Below, piece by piece: positions 1-6,648 of a stretch of 7,534 nt of DNA. Positions within the stretch are counted from its first letter, which is position 1. Each line of letters begins with the position of its first letter. This DNA comes from Myxococcales bacterium. GTDB lineage: Bacteria; Myxococcota_A; UBA9160; SMWR01. Position numbers and translations under genes: made by a program. The stretch spans positions 1 to 7,534 of the forward strand of contig JACZXC010000132.1 in NCBI GenBank assembly GCA_022571825.1, written 5' to 3'. The notes beneath the pieces are model-generated. The model was not told the origin of the DNA and ran no database searches. It saw nothing but the letters and a program-made list of their open reading frames with translations.

Positions 1-1
1 C

Positions 2-2650
2 TTTCTCTACGCGTTCGCGGGATCGATCCTTTCCGGCATCGCGATTCATGGGCTGGCGGTGGGGGGCTTGGTGATGTCGAGGCGACCCGCGTGGGTCGGA
101 GTCGGCGGGGTCGCGCTGGTGGCTGCCGCCCTGTCCGCGTCCATGGCTCTCCCCGCGAGTGGGCTCGCGTATCTCTGGGCAACCGCGGTTGCGATTGCGT
201 GCGCGATTCGGTTCCCCTCCCCCGGGATCCGCTCGGCGGTGCTGGGTGCGCTGGTCGTTCTTCTGGGGTGGGATCTGTTTCACGCGACTCGCAATCCGCA
301 CCAGCATCCGATCCATCGGCCCGAGCTGGCGAGTCGGGAGCGGCAGGCCTTCGACTACGTGATCGCCCGCCAGGGTCTGTACCGCACCTACATCGGCATC
401 ACGTCGCCGTTGGATTTCGCCGTCATCGCGAAGCACGGGACCCTCGAGCGGATCTACGCCGTCGCCGACTACGAGCCCCTGAGCCTGGCTCGAGACGCCC
501 AACTCTTCCGACTCTTCGACCGCCGCGACCAGGCCACCCTCGACCTGCGGCCGTTCAACGGCAGGCTCGACGCGGACCCGTGGTCCCCCCGATTCGACCT
601 GATCGACCTGATGAGTGTGCGCTTCGCCCTGGTTCACTCGGCCTCGCATCGATTTCGCAGAGGGATGGCTCGGAGGCGCGATCAGTGGCGTGAAGTCTTC
701 CGGCCCTCGCGAGGCAAATTCATCGTGTACGAGAATCGGGCGCCCCTGCCCCGCGCGTATCTAGCGTCCGCGTGGATCGCGGCTGCGGGGCCCGAGGAGG
801 CGCTGGCGGTGGTCGCGGGTCCGAGCTTCGACCCTCGGCGAAGCGTGGTACTCGAGGGAATCGATCCCGCTGCCGACCTCCCGGAGCCTCGGGCCGAGCG
901 GCGGTTCCCCGCGGCGCGGATCGTGCGCTATCGGCCATCCGAGGTCGTCGTCGAGACGGAGTCGTCTGAGTCGGGCTATCTCGTGCTGACCGACAGCTTC
1001 TATCCGGGTTGGACGGCGACGGTGGACGGAAGCTCCCGTCAGATCTATCGCGCGAACTATCTGTTTCGCGCCGTTCTCCTGGAAGCGGGCCGGCACCGGG
1101 TGACCTTCCGCTACCAGCCCCTCAGCTTTCGGGTGGGAGCCGCACTGACACTGACCGCCTTGCTCGGGATCGCGGCCACCGGAGCGCTGAGATTTGGAAA
1201 AGCCCGAAACCGTCGTGGAGGCCGCGCATGGAGTGTGTTGCTTCTGGTGGGGGTCCTCGGTCTCGATTCCGGATGCGCGTCGGGAGACGGCGATCTTCCG
1301 AACGTCGTCGTAATCGTGGTCGATACGCTGCGTCGCGATCATCTCGGTTCCTACGGATACGCTCGTGACGTGAGTCCCGTCAGTGACGCTCTGGCGATGG
1401 AGGGGGTTGTTTTCGAGCAGGCGATCACCGTGGCGCCGCGAACCTGGCAGTCCTTCACGTCGATCCTGACGGGGCTGTATCCGCCTCGGCATGGAGTGCG
1501 ACACATCTTCGATCGTCCTCTCGGGCCACGGATACCCACGATGGCCTCGGTGCTCGGGAGCGCGGGGTACCGAACCGCCGCCTTCGACGGAATGAACTTT
1601 CTCCGCGAGATGACCCGGGGACGAGCGTTTCGGGAGTACGTCGACCCGGCCTTCCTGGCGAGCTCGAATCCGATGCTCGGTGATCACAAGGTCATCGACG
1701 CCTTCGTCGATTGGCTGGGCCGCACCCGGTCGCCCTTCTTCGCGTTCCTCCGACTCTCGGCTCCCCACTGGAGCTATGTCTGTCCGGACCGGTTCCACGG
1801 CGAGGTCTCGGCGCATGGCGGCATCAGCCACGCGTTCAACGCCGGAAGCCACGGACTCGGTCTTGTAGCCGGCGGAATCGGGATCACGGACGAAGCGGCC
1901 TACCGGGCGCGATTCTACGGATACGACCCGTCGCCCCGTGAGCGCGATCACATGATTCTCCACTACGACGAGTGTGTGCGGGACAGCGACGCGGCGATCG
2001 GCCGGGCCCTGGCCCGGTTGCGCGAACTTCGCTTCTTCGACTCGACCCTGGTGGTGCTGACCTCCGATCACGGCGAGAGCTTCGGAGAACACGGTTACCT
2101 TCAGCACGGGCCGCGCGTCGACGGCCCCGTGATGCGCGTCCCGCTGATCTTCCGGTTCCCCGCCTCGATGGCCCGGGGCCGCCGGGGCGTTCGGGTGCGT
2201 CAGCTGGTTCGCACGGTGGACGTCTTTCCGACGGTCGTCGACGCCCTGGGGCTTGCCGTACCGCCTGGGCTCGACGGAGAGACCCTGCTGTCGGTCGTCG
2301 ACTCGGGCGCCGAGCTGAATCTCACGGCCTACGGCGAGAGCGGCCGGGCCTTCGTGGGTGTGGACCCCGGGATTCACATTCCCGGCGTGGCGGGCAAACG
2401 GCGGATGCTGCGAACCCTCGACTGGAAGCTGGTCTACATCCCCGACCCGCACGGGGGAAGCCAGCGCCTGTATGACCTGGTGGCCGACCCGGGCGAGACC
2501 CGGGATGTGTCTGCGCAGCACCCGCTGATCGCGGCGCGGCTTCGCGCGCGGCTGGACCAGATCATGGGTGCCGAGGCCGGGGCCATCGATGACGCGCCCG
2601 CCCTCACGGAAGAGGAGGAGTCGCGACTGCGCGCCCTCGGCTATCTGTGA
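2..2650 (+). CDS. YfhO-type membrane protein fused to sulfatase-fold domain (5' partial)
   Basis: The frame is open to the left edge, so the start lies outside; the first in-window start codon is GTG 59, used for numbering here. Residues about 13-76 hold three hydrophobic segments. Residues 77-355 form an exported domain with YfhO hallmarks (LMSVRFALV, ENRAPLPRAYLA, SFYPGWTATVDG, then a G-RHRVTFRYQP strand), followed by a membrane segment at 359-377. A basic loop (KARNRRGGR) and a second hydrophobic stretch with Cys406 lead into an alkaline-phosphatase-superfamily domain (about 415-863). Its likely metal ligands are Asp422, Asp427 and Asp670-His671 in SDHGESFGEHG; His570 sits in APHWSY. The nucleophile position is Thr462 (RTWQSFTSILTG), so the formylglycine C/S-x-P-x-R motif is absent. 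YfhO proteins belong to the GT-C-like membrane glycosylation enzymes; sulfatase-fold proteins hydrolyse or transfer sulfate or phosphate esters. The topology (out, membrane, basic loop inside, membrane, out) fits one polypeptide with both soluble domains outside the cytoplasm. The substrate is unknown. A separate sulfatase start near 1235 is the main alternative. Confidence 0.85.
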   Translation, partial: FLYAFAGSILSGIAIHGLAVGGLVMSRRPAWVGVGGVALVAAALSASMALPASGLAYLWATAVAIACAIRFPSPGIRSAVLGALVVLLGWDLFHATRNPHQHPIHRPELASRERQAFDYVIARQGLYRTYIGITSPLDFAVIAKHGTLERIYAVADYEPLSLARDAQLFRLFDRRDQATLDLRPFNGRLDADPWSPRFDLIDLMSVRFALVHSASHRFRRGMARRRDQWREVFRPSRGKFIVYENRAPLPRAYLASAWIAAAGPEEALAVVAGPSFDPRRSVVLEGIDPAADLPEPRAERRFPAARIVRYRPSEVVVETESSESGYLVLTDSFYPGWTATVDGSSRQIYRANYLFRAVLLEAGRHRVTFRYQPLSFRVGAALTLTALLGIAATGALRFGKARNRRGGRAWSVLLLVGVLGLDSGCASGDGDLPNVVVIVVDTLRRDHLGSYGYARDVSPVSDALAMEGVVFEQAITVAPRTWQSFTSILTGLYPPRHGVRHIFDRPLGPRIPTMASVLGSAGYRTAAFDGMNFLREMTRGRAFREYVDPAFLASSNPMLGDHKVIDAFVDWLGRTRSPFFAFLRLSAPHWSYVCPDRFHGEVSAHGGISHAFNAGSHGLGLVAGGIGITDEAAYRARFYGYDPSPRERDHMILHYDECVRDSDAAIGRALARLRELRFFDSTLVVLTSDHGESFGEHGYLQHGPRVDGPVMRVPLIFRFPASMARGRRGVRVRQLVRTVDVFPTVVDALGLAVPPGLDGETLLSVVDSGAELNLTAYGESGRAFVGVDPGIHIPGVAGKRRMLRTLDWKLVYIPDPHGGSQRLYDLVADPGETRDVSAQHPLIAARLRARLDQIMGAEAGAIDDAPALTEEEESRLRALGYL
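1217..1237 (+). promoter_or_regulatory. Possible internal ribosome site and GTG start for a separate sulfatase lipoprotein
   Basis: GGAGG at 1217-1221 lies 13 nt upstream of an in-frame GTG at 1235. That start would give a short hydrophobic leader (LLLVGVLGL) ending in DSGC, with Cys406 of the long frame as a possible lipidation site. The spacing is long and the lipobox is poor, with Asp at -3 where Leu is usual. No stop codon separates this point from the upstream YfhO part. An independent start is therefore possible but not favoured over a true fusion. Confidence 0.2.
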
Positions 2651-3461
2651 GCGGAGCGGCTCCCGCCAGCTTCCGGCATTTGACGTAGAGATCGTTTCCG
2701 AGCAGGAAGCGTGCGGCCCGGAATCTTCCGAGGTGCGCCGCCAGCCTGACCAGCGGGCGCTGCGAGAGGTTGCGGGTGTGGCGGTGCTGGGCCGACCGCA
2801 GGATGTCTCGGTCGATCCAGAGTTCGGCGTCTTCGAGTCCGGCGATTCGGACGACTTTCCGCAGCGAAAGCAGATTGTACTCGTGAACATGGACCGACTC
2901 GTTGACCTTCATGTGTGCTTCCAACGCGCGGACGGATTCCGGGTCGATTCTTTTCAGGTACGGCTTGGCGATCGGAAGCACGTATCGAGTGAAGATCGTG
3001 TTCGGAGACGTATGCACGAGCATGAATCCGCCCGGACGCACCACGCGATACATTTCCCGAAGCATGACCGCGCCGTCTTCGAGGTCCTGGTGTTCGAGAA
3101 CGTCCCCGGAATAGACCCGATCGAAGGAATTCGTCTCGAAGGGCAGGTCCTTGCAGTCCGCGACTCGAAGATCGGCATCCGGGAAGTCGGCGAGGGTTTG
3201 CTTCCCGATCTCCAGGGCGGCCTCAGAGTAGTCGATGGCGGAGACCCTCGCGCCCAGCCGAGCGCAGTGGTAGAGAAACTCACCGCGCCCGAAGCCCACC
3301 TCCAGGAGCGAGACGCCCGGGCCCAGCTCGAGTGTGTCGAGCTGCTGCTTCTTTACGAAGCTGAGAGAGCCTTGGCTGAACTCCTGAAATCCCTCGGTGT
3401 TCTCGCTCAGAAGGTACGCTCTGTCGTACCGTTCGGGCGAAACTCGCCGCTTGGTTGCCAT
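2604..3461 (-). CDS. Class I SAM-dependent methyltransferase
   Basis: This 285-residue protein is read from ATG 3461 (MATKRR). The frame stays open to an ATG at 3560, but those 33 extra codons look non-conserved and would cover the divergent promoter region, so the shorter start is preferred. The Rossmann-type core shows motif I as LLEVGFGRGEF (Glu54, Gly56, Gly58, Gly60), the acidic ribose-binding residue Asp77 in AIDYS, Asp102 in VADCKDLPF, and SGDVLEH at 118-124 followed by LREMYRVVRPGGFMLVHTSPN. This is the Methyltransf_11/UbiE-like arrangement. The family transfers a methyl group from S-adenosylmethionine to O, N or C of a small molecule, sugar or lipid; the acceptor here is not evident. 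There is no signal peptide, so it acts in the cytoplasm. Its last 47 bp overlap the end of the convergent YfhO-sulfatase gene. It is transcribed away from the oxidoreductase operon across a 154-bp gap. An upstream ribosome site is weak. Confidence 0.9.
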   Translation of the reverse strand: MATKRRVSPERYDRAYLLSENTEGFQEFSQGSLSFVKKQQLDTLELGPGVSLLEVGFGRGEFLYHCARLGARVSAIDYSEAALEIGKQTLADFPDADLRVADCKDLPFETNSFDRVYSGDVLEHQDLEDGAVMLREMYRVVRPGGFMLVHTSPNTIFTRYVLPIAKPYLKRIDPESVRALEAHMKVNESVHVHEYNLLSLRKVVRIAGLEDAELWIDRDILRSAQHRHTRNLSQRPLVRLAAHLGRFRAARFLLGNDLYVKCRKLAGAAPLTDSRGRAVATPPLP

Positions 3462-3508
3462 TGCTCTGCACCGTCGTGGGGAGTGGACGGGTCGAGGCCC
3501 CGTATTCC

Positions 3509-3537
3509 CGGATACCACCGTCGCCTCGAGATCGCAA
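3509..3537 (-). promoter_or_regulatory. Candidate promoter for the methyltransferase
   Basis: Read on the minus strand, TTGCGA (3537-3532) is followed after 17 nt by TATCCG (3514-3509). A TG one base upstream of the second hexamer gives an extended -10 look. Matches to the housekeeping consensus are 4/6 and 3/6. The -10 hexamer ends 47 nt before the ATG at 3461. This is a plausible but weak call based only on pattern. Confidence 0.25.
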
Positions 3538-3543
3538 CACCCT

Positions 3544-3573
3544 TTGGCCGTGGGCGTCAAATCGCATTAGAAT
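3544..3573 (+). promoter_or_regulatory. Candidate promoter for the oxidoreductase operon
   Basis: TTGGCC (3544-3549) and TAGAAT (3568-3573) are separated by 18 nt. The -10-like hexamer matches TATAAT at 5 of 6 positions and sits in the most AT-rich patch of the intergenic gap. It lies 42 nt before the GTG at 3616, which suits a leader for the first operon gene. The -35 box is only a partial match (TTG plus one C). Confidence 0.4.
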
Positions 3574-3604
3574 ACGCCAGAGCGCGTTTCTTCCCGCGCA
3601 ACCC

Positions 3605-3609
3605 AGAGG
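3605..3609 (+). promoter_or_regulatory. Ribosome binding site of the small GMC-partner gene
   Basis: AGAGG lies 6 nt upstream of GTG 3616. This is good Shine-Dalgarno spacing and supports the GTG as the real start. Confidence 0.6.
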
Positions 3610-3615
3610 CTTCTG

Positions 3616-4080
3616 GTGAGTTCTGCGCGACCCCCCCGGCGACTCTCCTCGAACCGGCGCGCGGTGGTGGCCGAGATCGTACGGCTGATCATTCCCGCGT
3701 TTCCCGATCTCGACGAATCGGAGCGAGCCCGGGTTCACTCGGCGGTGACGGCGTTCGTGGCCTCTCAGATCGAGTCGCTTCCGACGCATCTGTCCGGCCC
3801 CTATCGGATCGCGATCACGGCGTTCGGACTCTTGGCGCTGCTTCGCTTCGGCAAACGATTCGCCCTGCTGGATGAGACCGTCAAGGAGGCGTATCTGGCG
3901 CTCTGGAGCGAGGGTCCAATCGGCCCGACCCGGGATTTCGTCAAGCTCATCCGCGGGTGCGCATTGCTGGCCTATTTCGATCATCCGGACGTGAGGCGGC
4001 GCCTGCCCGCTTCCCCGAAGCCGCTCGCCGCCGCCGCCGTCGACGCCCCCGCGGAGACGATTTCCGGAGATCGCGCGTGA
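3616..4080 (+). CDS. Small helical partner protein of a GMC oxidoreductase (gluconate 2-dehydrogenase subunit 3-like)
   Basis: A 154-residue protein starting at GTG with AGAGG 6 nt upstream. It is mostly helical. It opens with a basic stretch (RPPRRLSSNRR), then an EIVRLIIPAFPDL segment typical of the small subunits that accompany flavin dehydrogenases. The central part ends in a block built around YLALWSEGPIGPTRDFVK and CALLAYFDHPDVR. That block recalls the N-terminal helical domain of long-chain fatty-alcohol oxidases and the gluconate 2-dehydrogenase subunit 3 family. No clear Tat or Sec signal peptide is visible, although the subunit 3 family is often Tat-exported. The C-terminal tail (Ala/Pro-rich after about residue 130) looks disordered. 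Its stop overlaps the start of the flavin gene by GTGA, which implies translational coupling and a 1:1 complex. The role is probably to stabilise or complete the active site of the downstream flavoprotein. Family assignment is from pattern memory and is moderate. Confidence 0.75.
   Translation: MSSARPPRRLSSNRRAVVAEIVRLIIPAFPDLDESERARVHSAVTAFVASQIESLPTHLSGPYRIAITAFGLLALLRFGKRFALLDETVKEAYLALWSEGPIGPTRDFVKLIRGCALLAYFDHPDVRRRLPASPKPLAAAAVDAPAETISGDRA
4066..4070 (+). promoter_or_regulatory. Ribosome binding site of the GMC-SDR gene
   Basis: GGAGA, inside the end of the upstream gene, lies 6 nt before GTG 4077. It decides this start over earlier in-frame codons, which would read through the partner gene in another frame. 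Confidence 0.6.
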
Positions 4081-6638
4081 ACCGGTCGGAGCGCGAACCG
4101 ACCGCATCCGGCAACCCCCTTCGGGCGCAGATCGTCGTGATCGGATCCGGGGCGGGGGGTGCACTCAGCGCGGCCGTCCTCGCCGAGCAGGGGTACGACG
4201 TCTTCCTGCTGGAAGAGGGGCCCGACGTCGACACGCGCTCGATGAGATCGAACTCGACCGAGGCGATCTCCCAGCTGTATCGCAACGGCGGCATGACGCC
4301 GATCCTGGGCAGGCAGAGCCTCGCCTACGTCGAGGGCCGGTGCGTGGGCGGTTCCACGGAGATCAATAGTGGATTCTGGCACCGCCTTCCCCAGGACTGT
4401 TACTACCGCTGGAAAGCGGACTATCTGGTCGACGCGTTTCACCCGGAGATGATGGAGGACTACTTCGAGCGAATCGAGGCGGATCTCTCGGTCTCGCGGT
4501 CGGGCCGGTCGGGAGAGACGAAGGGCTCCACCGTCCTCCGCGGTGCCATCGAGCGACTGGGCTGGCAGTACGAGGAGGTCCCTCGCTGTCAGGTCGACCC
4601 GCAGGTCAGCGCATTCTCTCCCGGTGCGAAACAGTCGATGCGGCAGACCTACATCCCGCGCGCTCTTCGAGCCGGTACCCGATTGATTTCGAACTGCAAG
4701 GTGCGGAAGATCGCCCTCGATCAGGGCCGCGCCGTCGGCGTGCATGCGCTCGTCAGAGACGGAGCCGGAACGGCGGAGTGGCTGATTCGCGCCGACGTGA
4801 TCCTCGTCTGTTGCGGTGCCGTCCAAACCCCCGCCCTGCTTCGGCGGAGTGGGGTTCGCAGGAACGTGGGCAACAGTCTCCGAATTCACCCGATGATCAA
4901 GGCCGCGGCCCTGTTCGAATCTGGAGTCGACCCGTACGACGCGGCGATCCCGATCTATCAGGTGAAAGAATTCTGGCCGGCCATCACCCTCGGAGGCTCG
5001 GTCTTCACCCCGGGCTTCCTCGCCATGTTGTTGTCGGACCACTGGTCTGCGCACCGCGACGTCATGCAGCACTGCGACCGTATGGGGATCTATCACGCAG
5101 CCACCCGCGGACTCAATCGCGGGAGCATCCGCGTGATTCCCGGCATGGACGACGGGGTGGTCGTTCGATACCGGCTCAACCGAGCGGACCAGCGCAACCT
5201 GAGCATCGGACTCGCGCGTCTCGGAGAGCTGCTCTTCGCGGCGGGGGCCATAGCGGTCTACCCGTCGCTTCGCTCGTTTCCGGCCCTGACCTCCGCCGAA
5301 CAGTGCCGGAGCTTCCTGAAGACCGACATTCCGCTCTCGGCGATGAGTCTGTCGACGGTACACGTCTTCAGCAGCTGTCCCATGGGCGAAAATCCGGACC
5401 TCTGCGCCACCGATTCGTTCGGGCGGGTGCGCGGCTTCTCGAACCTCTTCGTGAACGATGCGAGCCTGATCCCCGACTCCCCGGGAGTGAACCCTCAGGG
5501 GACCACGATGGCGATCGCGCTGCGCAACGTCGAACACTTCCTGGAAGACTCCGTCCGAAAGCGTCGGGCGCCGGGGCAGCGGCTTCGAGCGCCGATCCCC
5601 AAGGCGGACGTCCTGGTGACGGGTGCCACCGGGTGGTTGGGAACGCGCCTGGTCGAAATCCTCCACCAACGCCGAGGGACCAGCGCGCTGGAGCCAATCG
5701 AGAATATCCGGTGTCTGGTTCCGCGCGGCATGGACCCGGATCCCCTGACCTCCATCTCGAATCGTGTCGACGTCGCTTCGGGCGATCTGAGGGATCCGGA
5801 GTCGCTGCGGGAGTTCTGCCGCCGCGCCGAGGGCGCGACCCTGTTCCATATCGCGGCAGTCATCCATCCCCAGCGAACGCGGGATTTCTACCGGGTCAAC
5901 GTCGAGGGAACCCGGGCCCTGCTGGCCGCCGCGGTTGAAGCGGGTGTCAAGCGCGTGGTCGCGGTGTCCTCGAATTCGGCGATCGGATGCAACCCGCGCG
6001 CCGAGCACGTCTTCGACGAGGCCTCGCCCTACCATCCGTACCTGGGCTACGGCCGATCCAAGATGGAGATGGAGCGGATCGTCAAGGAGGCTCAGGCCGG
6101 CGGCGACATCGACACCGTGATCGTTCGGGCTCCCTGGTTCTACGGTCCCCACCAGCCGCCGAGGCAGACGCTCTTCTTCAAAATGGTCAAGCGCGGCAGG
6201 TTTCCGATCCTGGGGGATGGAGACCAGAAGCGATCGATGGTCTACGTCGACAATCTCTGTCAGGGGCTGCTCTTGGCTGCGGGTGTCGACGAGGCACGCG
6301 GTCACACCTACTGGATCGCGGATGAGCGACCGTATTCGATCAACGAGCTGGTCGATACGGTCGAGGACGTCCTGGAGAACGAATTCGGCATTCGCTGCTC
6401 ACGCAAACGCATGCGACTGCCCCATGTGATCGGGGATGTCGCCGAAGTCGTGGACCGCCTACTCCAATCGGTGGGGCTGTATGAGCAGCGGATGCACGTG
6501 CTCGGCGAGATGAACAAGACCATCGCATGCTCGATCGACAAGGCCAAGGCCGAGCTGGGCTACGCGCCCCGTTACTCGCTCCGGGAGGGGATGGCCGAGT
6601 CCGTTCGCTGGTGCCTGGAGAACGGACAGCATCTCTAG
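4077..6638 (+). CDS. GMC flavin oxidoreductase fused to an extended SDR (NAD-dependent epimerase/dehydratase) domain
   Basis: An 853-residue bifunctional protein. The start is GTG 4077, chosen because it overlaps the previous stop as GTGA, has GGAGA 6 nt upstream, and begins just before the dinucleotide-binding motif. Residues 18-490 are a complete GMC (glucose-methanol-choline) flavoprotein. It has GSGAGG at 23-28 for FAD, GGSTEIN at 91-97, catalytic His429 (STVHVFSSCPMG), the NLFVNDASLIPDSPGVNP block with Asn472 as the second active-site residue, and a TTMAIALRN helix. A short basic linker (about 493-508) leads to residues 509-853, an extended SDR with TGATGWLG (Gly516, Gly519, Gly522), an active-site Ser near 632 and Tyr658-x3-Lys662. 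The SDR most resembles 3-beta-hydroxysteroid dehydrogenase/epimerase-type enzymes. GMC domains oxidise alcohols with FAD, and SDRs reduce, oxidise or epimerise with NAD(P), so two consecutive steps on one substrate are likely. There is no signal peptide. The substrate (sugar, sterol-like, fatty alcohol) is undetermined. Confidence 0.9.
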   Translation: MNRSEREPTASGNPLRAQIVVIGSGAGGALSAAVLAEQGYDVFLLEEGPDVDTRSMRSNSTEAISQLYRNGGMTPILGRQSLAYVEGRCVGGSTEINSGFWHRLPQDCYYRWKADYLVDAFHPEMMEDYFERIEADLSVSRSGRSGETKGSTVLRGAIERLGWQYEEVPRCQVDPQVSAFSPGAKQSMRQTYIPRALRAGTRLISNCKVRKIALDQGRAVGVHALVRDGAGTAEWLIRADVILVCCGAVQTPALLRRSGVRRNVGNSLRIHPMIKAAALFESGVDPYDAAIPIYQVKEFWPAITLGGSVFTPGFLAMLLSDHWSAHRDVMQHCDRMGIYHAATRGLNRGSIRVIPGMDDGVVVRYRLNRADQRNLSIGLARLGELLFAAGAIAVYPSLRSFPALTSAEQCRSFLKTDIPLSAMSLSTVHVFSSCPMGENPDLCATDSFGRVRGFSNLFVNDASLIPDSPGVNPQGTTMAIALRNVEHFLEDSVRKRRAPGQRLRAPIPKADVLVTGATGWLGTRLVEILHQRRGTSALEPIENIRCLVPRGMDPDPLTSISNRVDVASGDLRDPESLREFCRRAEGATLFHIAAVIHPQRTRDFYRVNVEGTRALLAAAVEAGVKRVVAVSSNSAIGCNPRAEHVFDEASPYHPYLGYGRSKMEMERIVKEAQAGGDIDTVIVRAPWFYGPHQPPRQTLFFKMVKRGRFPILGDGDQKRSMVYVDNLCQGLLLAAGVDEARGHTYWIADERPYSINELVDTVEDVLENEFGIRCSRKRMRLPHVIGDVAEVVDRLLQSVGLYEQRMHVLGEMNKTIACSIDKAKAELGYAPRYSLREGMAESVRWCLENGQHL

Positions 6639-6641
6639 GCG

Positions 6642-6647
6642 AAGGGG
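6642..6647 (+). promoter_or_regulatory. Purine-rich ribosome site of the second SDR gene
   Basis: AAGGGG lies in the 10-nt gap after the GMC-SDR stop. It is only 1 nt from ATG 6649, closer than usual, so translation may depend partly on coupling to the upstream gene. No better in-frame start lies between it and the Rossmann motif. Confidence 0.35.
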
Positions 6648-6648
6648 A

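Noticed and set aside
2653..2663. GGAG-CGG-CTCC hairpin just after the YfhO-sulfatase stop as a terminator
   Set aside because: The stem is only 4 bp, there is no T-run on either side, and it lies inside the methyltransferase coding region.
761..2890. A 709-codon open frame on the minus strand, antisense to the YfhO-sulfatase gene
   Set aside because: Composition is Arg/Gly/Asp/His-rich without any domain motif, and it mirrors a clearly coding frame. It is an artefact of GC-rich third positions.
3462..3560. A 33-codon N-terminal extension of the methyltransferase from ATG 3560
   Set aside because: The added residues show no fold or motif, and the extension would span the promoter-like elements. 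ATG 3461 begins a sequence typical of the family.
3555..3560. A TTGACG -35-like box on the minus strand for the methyltransferase
   Set aside because: At 17-nt spacing the -10 position reads TTGCGA, with essentially no match to the consensus. The pair further downstream fits better.
2568..3875. A 435-codon plus-strand open frame across the methyltransferase
   Set aside because: It is the antisense shadow of the methyltransferase and also runs across the promoter gap into the small partner gene. It has no domain motif.
3981..6305. A 774-codon open frame on the minus strand, antisense to the GMC-SDR gene
   Set aside because: No recognisable motifs, low-complexity basic and acidic composition, and complete overlap with a gene whose catalytic motifs are all visible.
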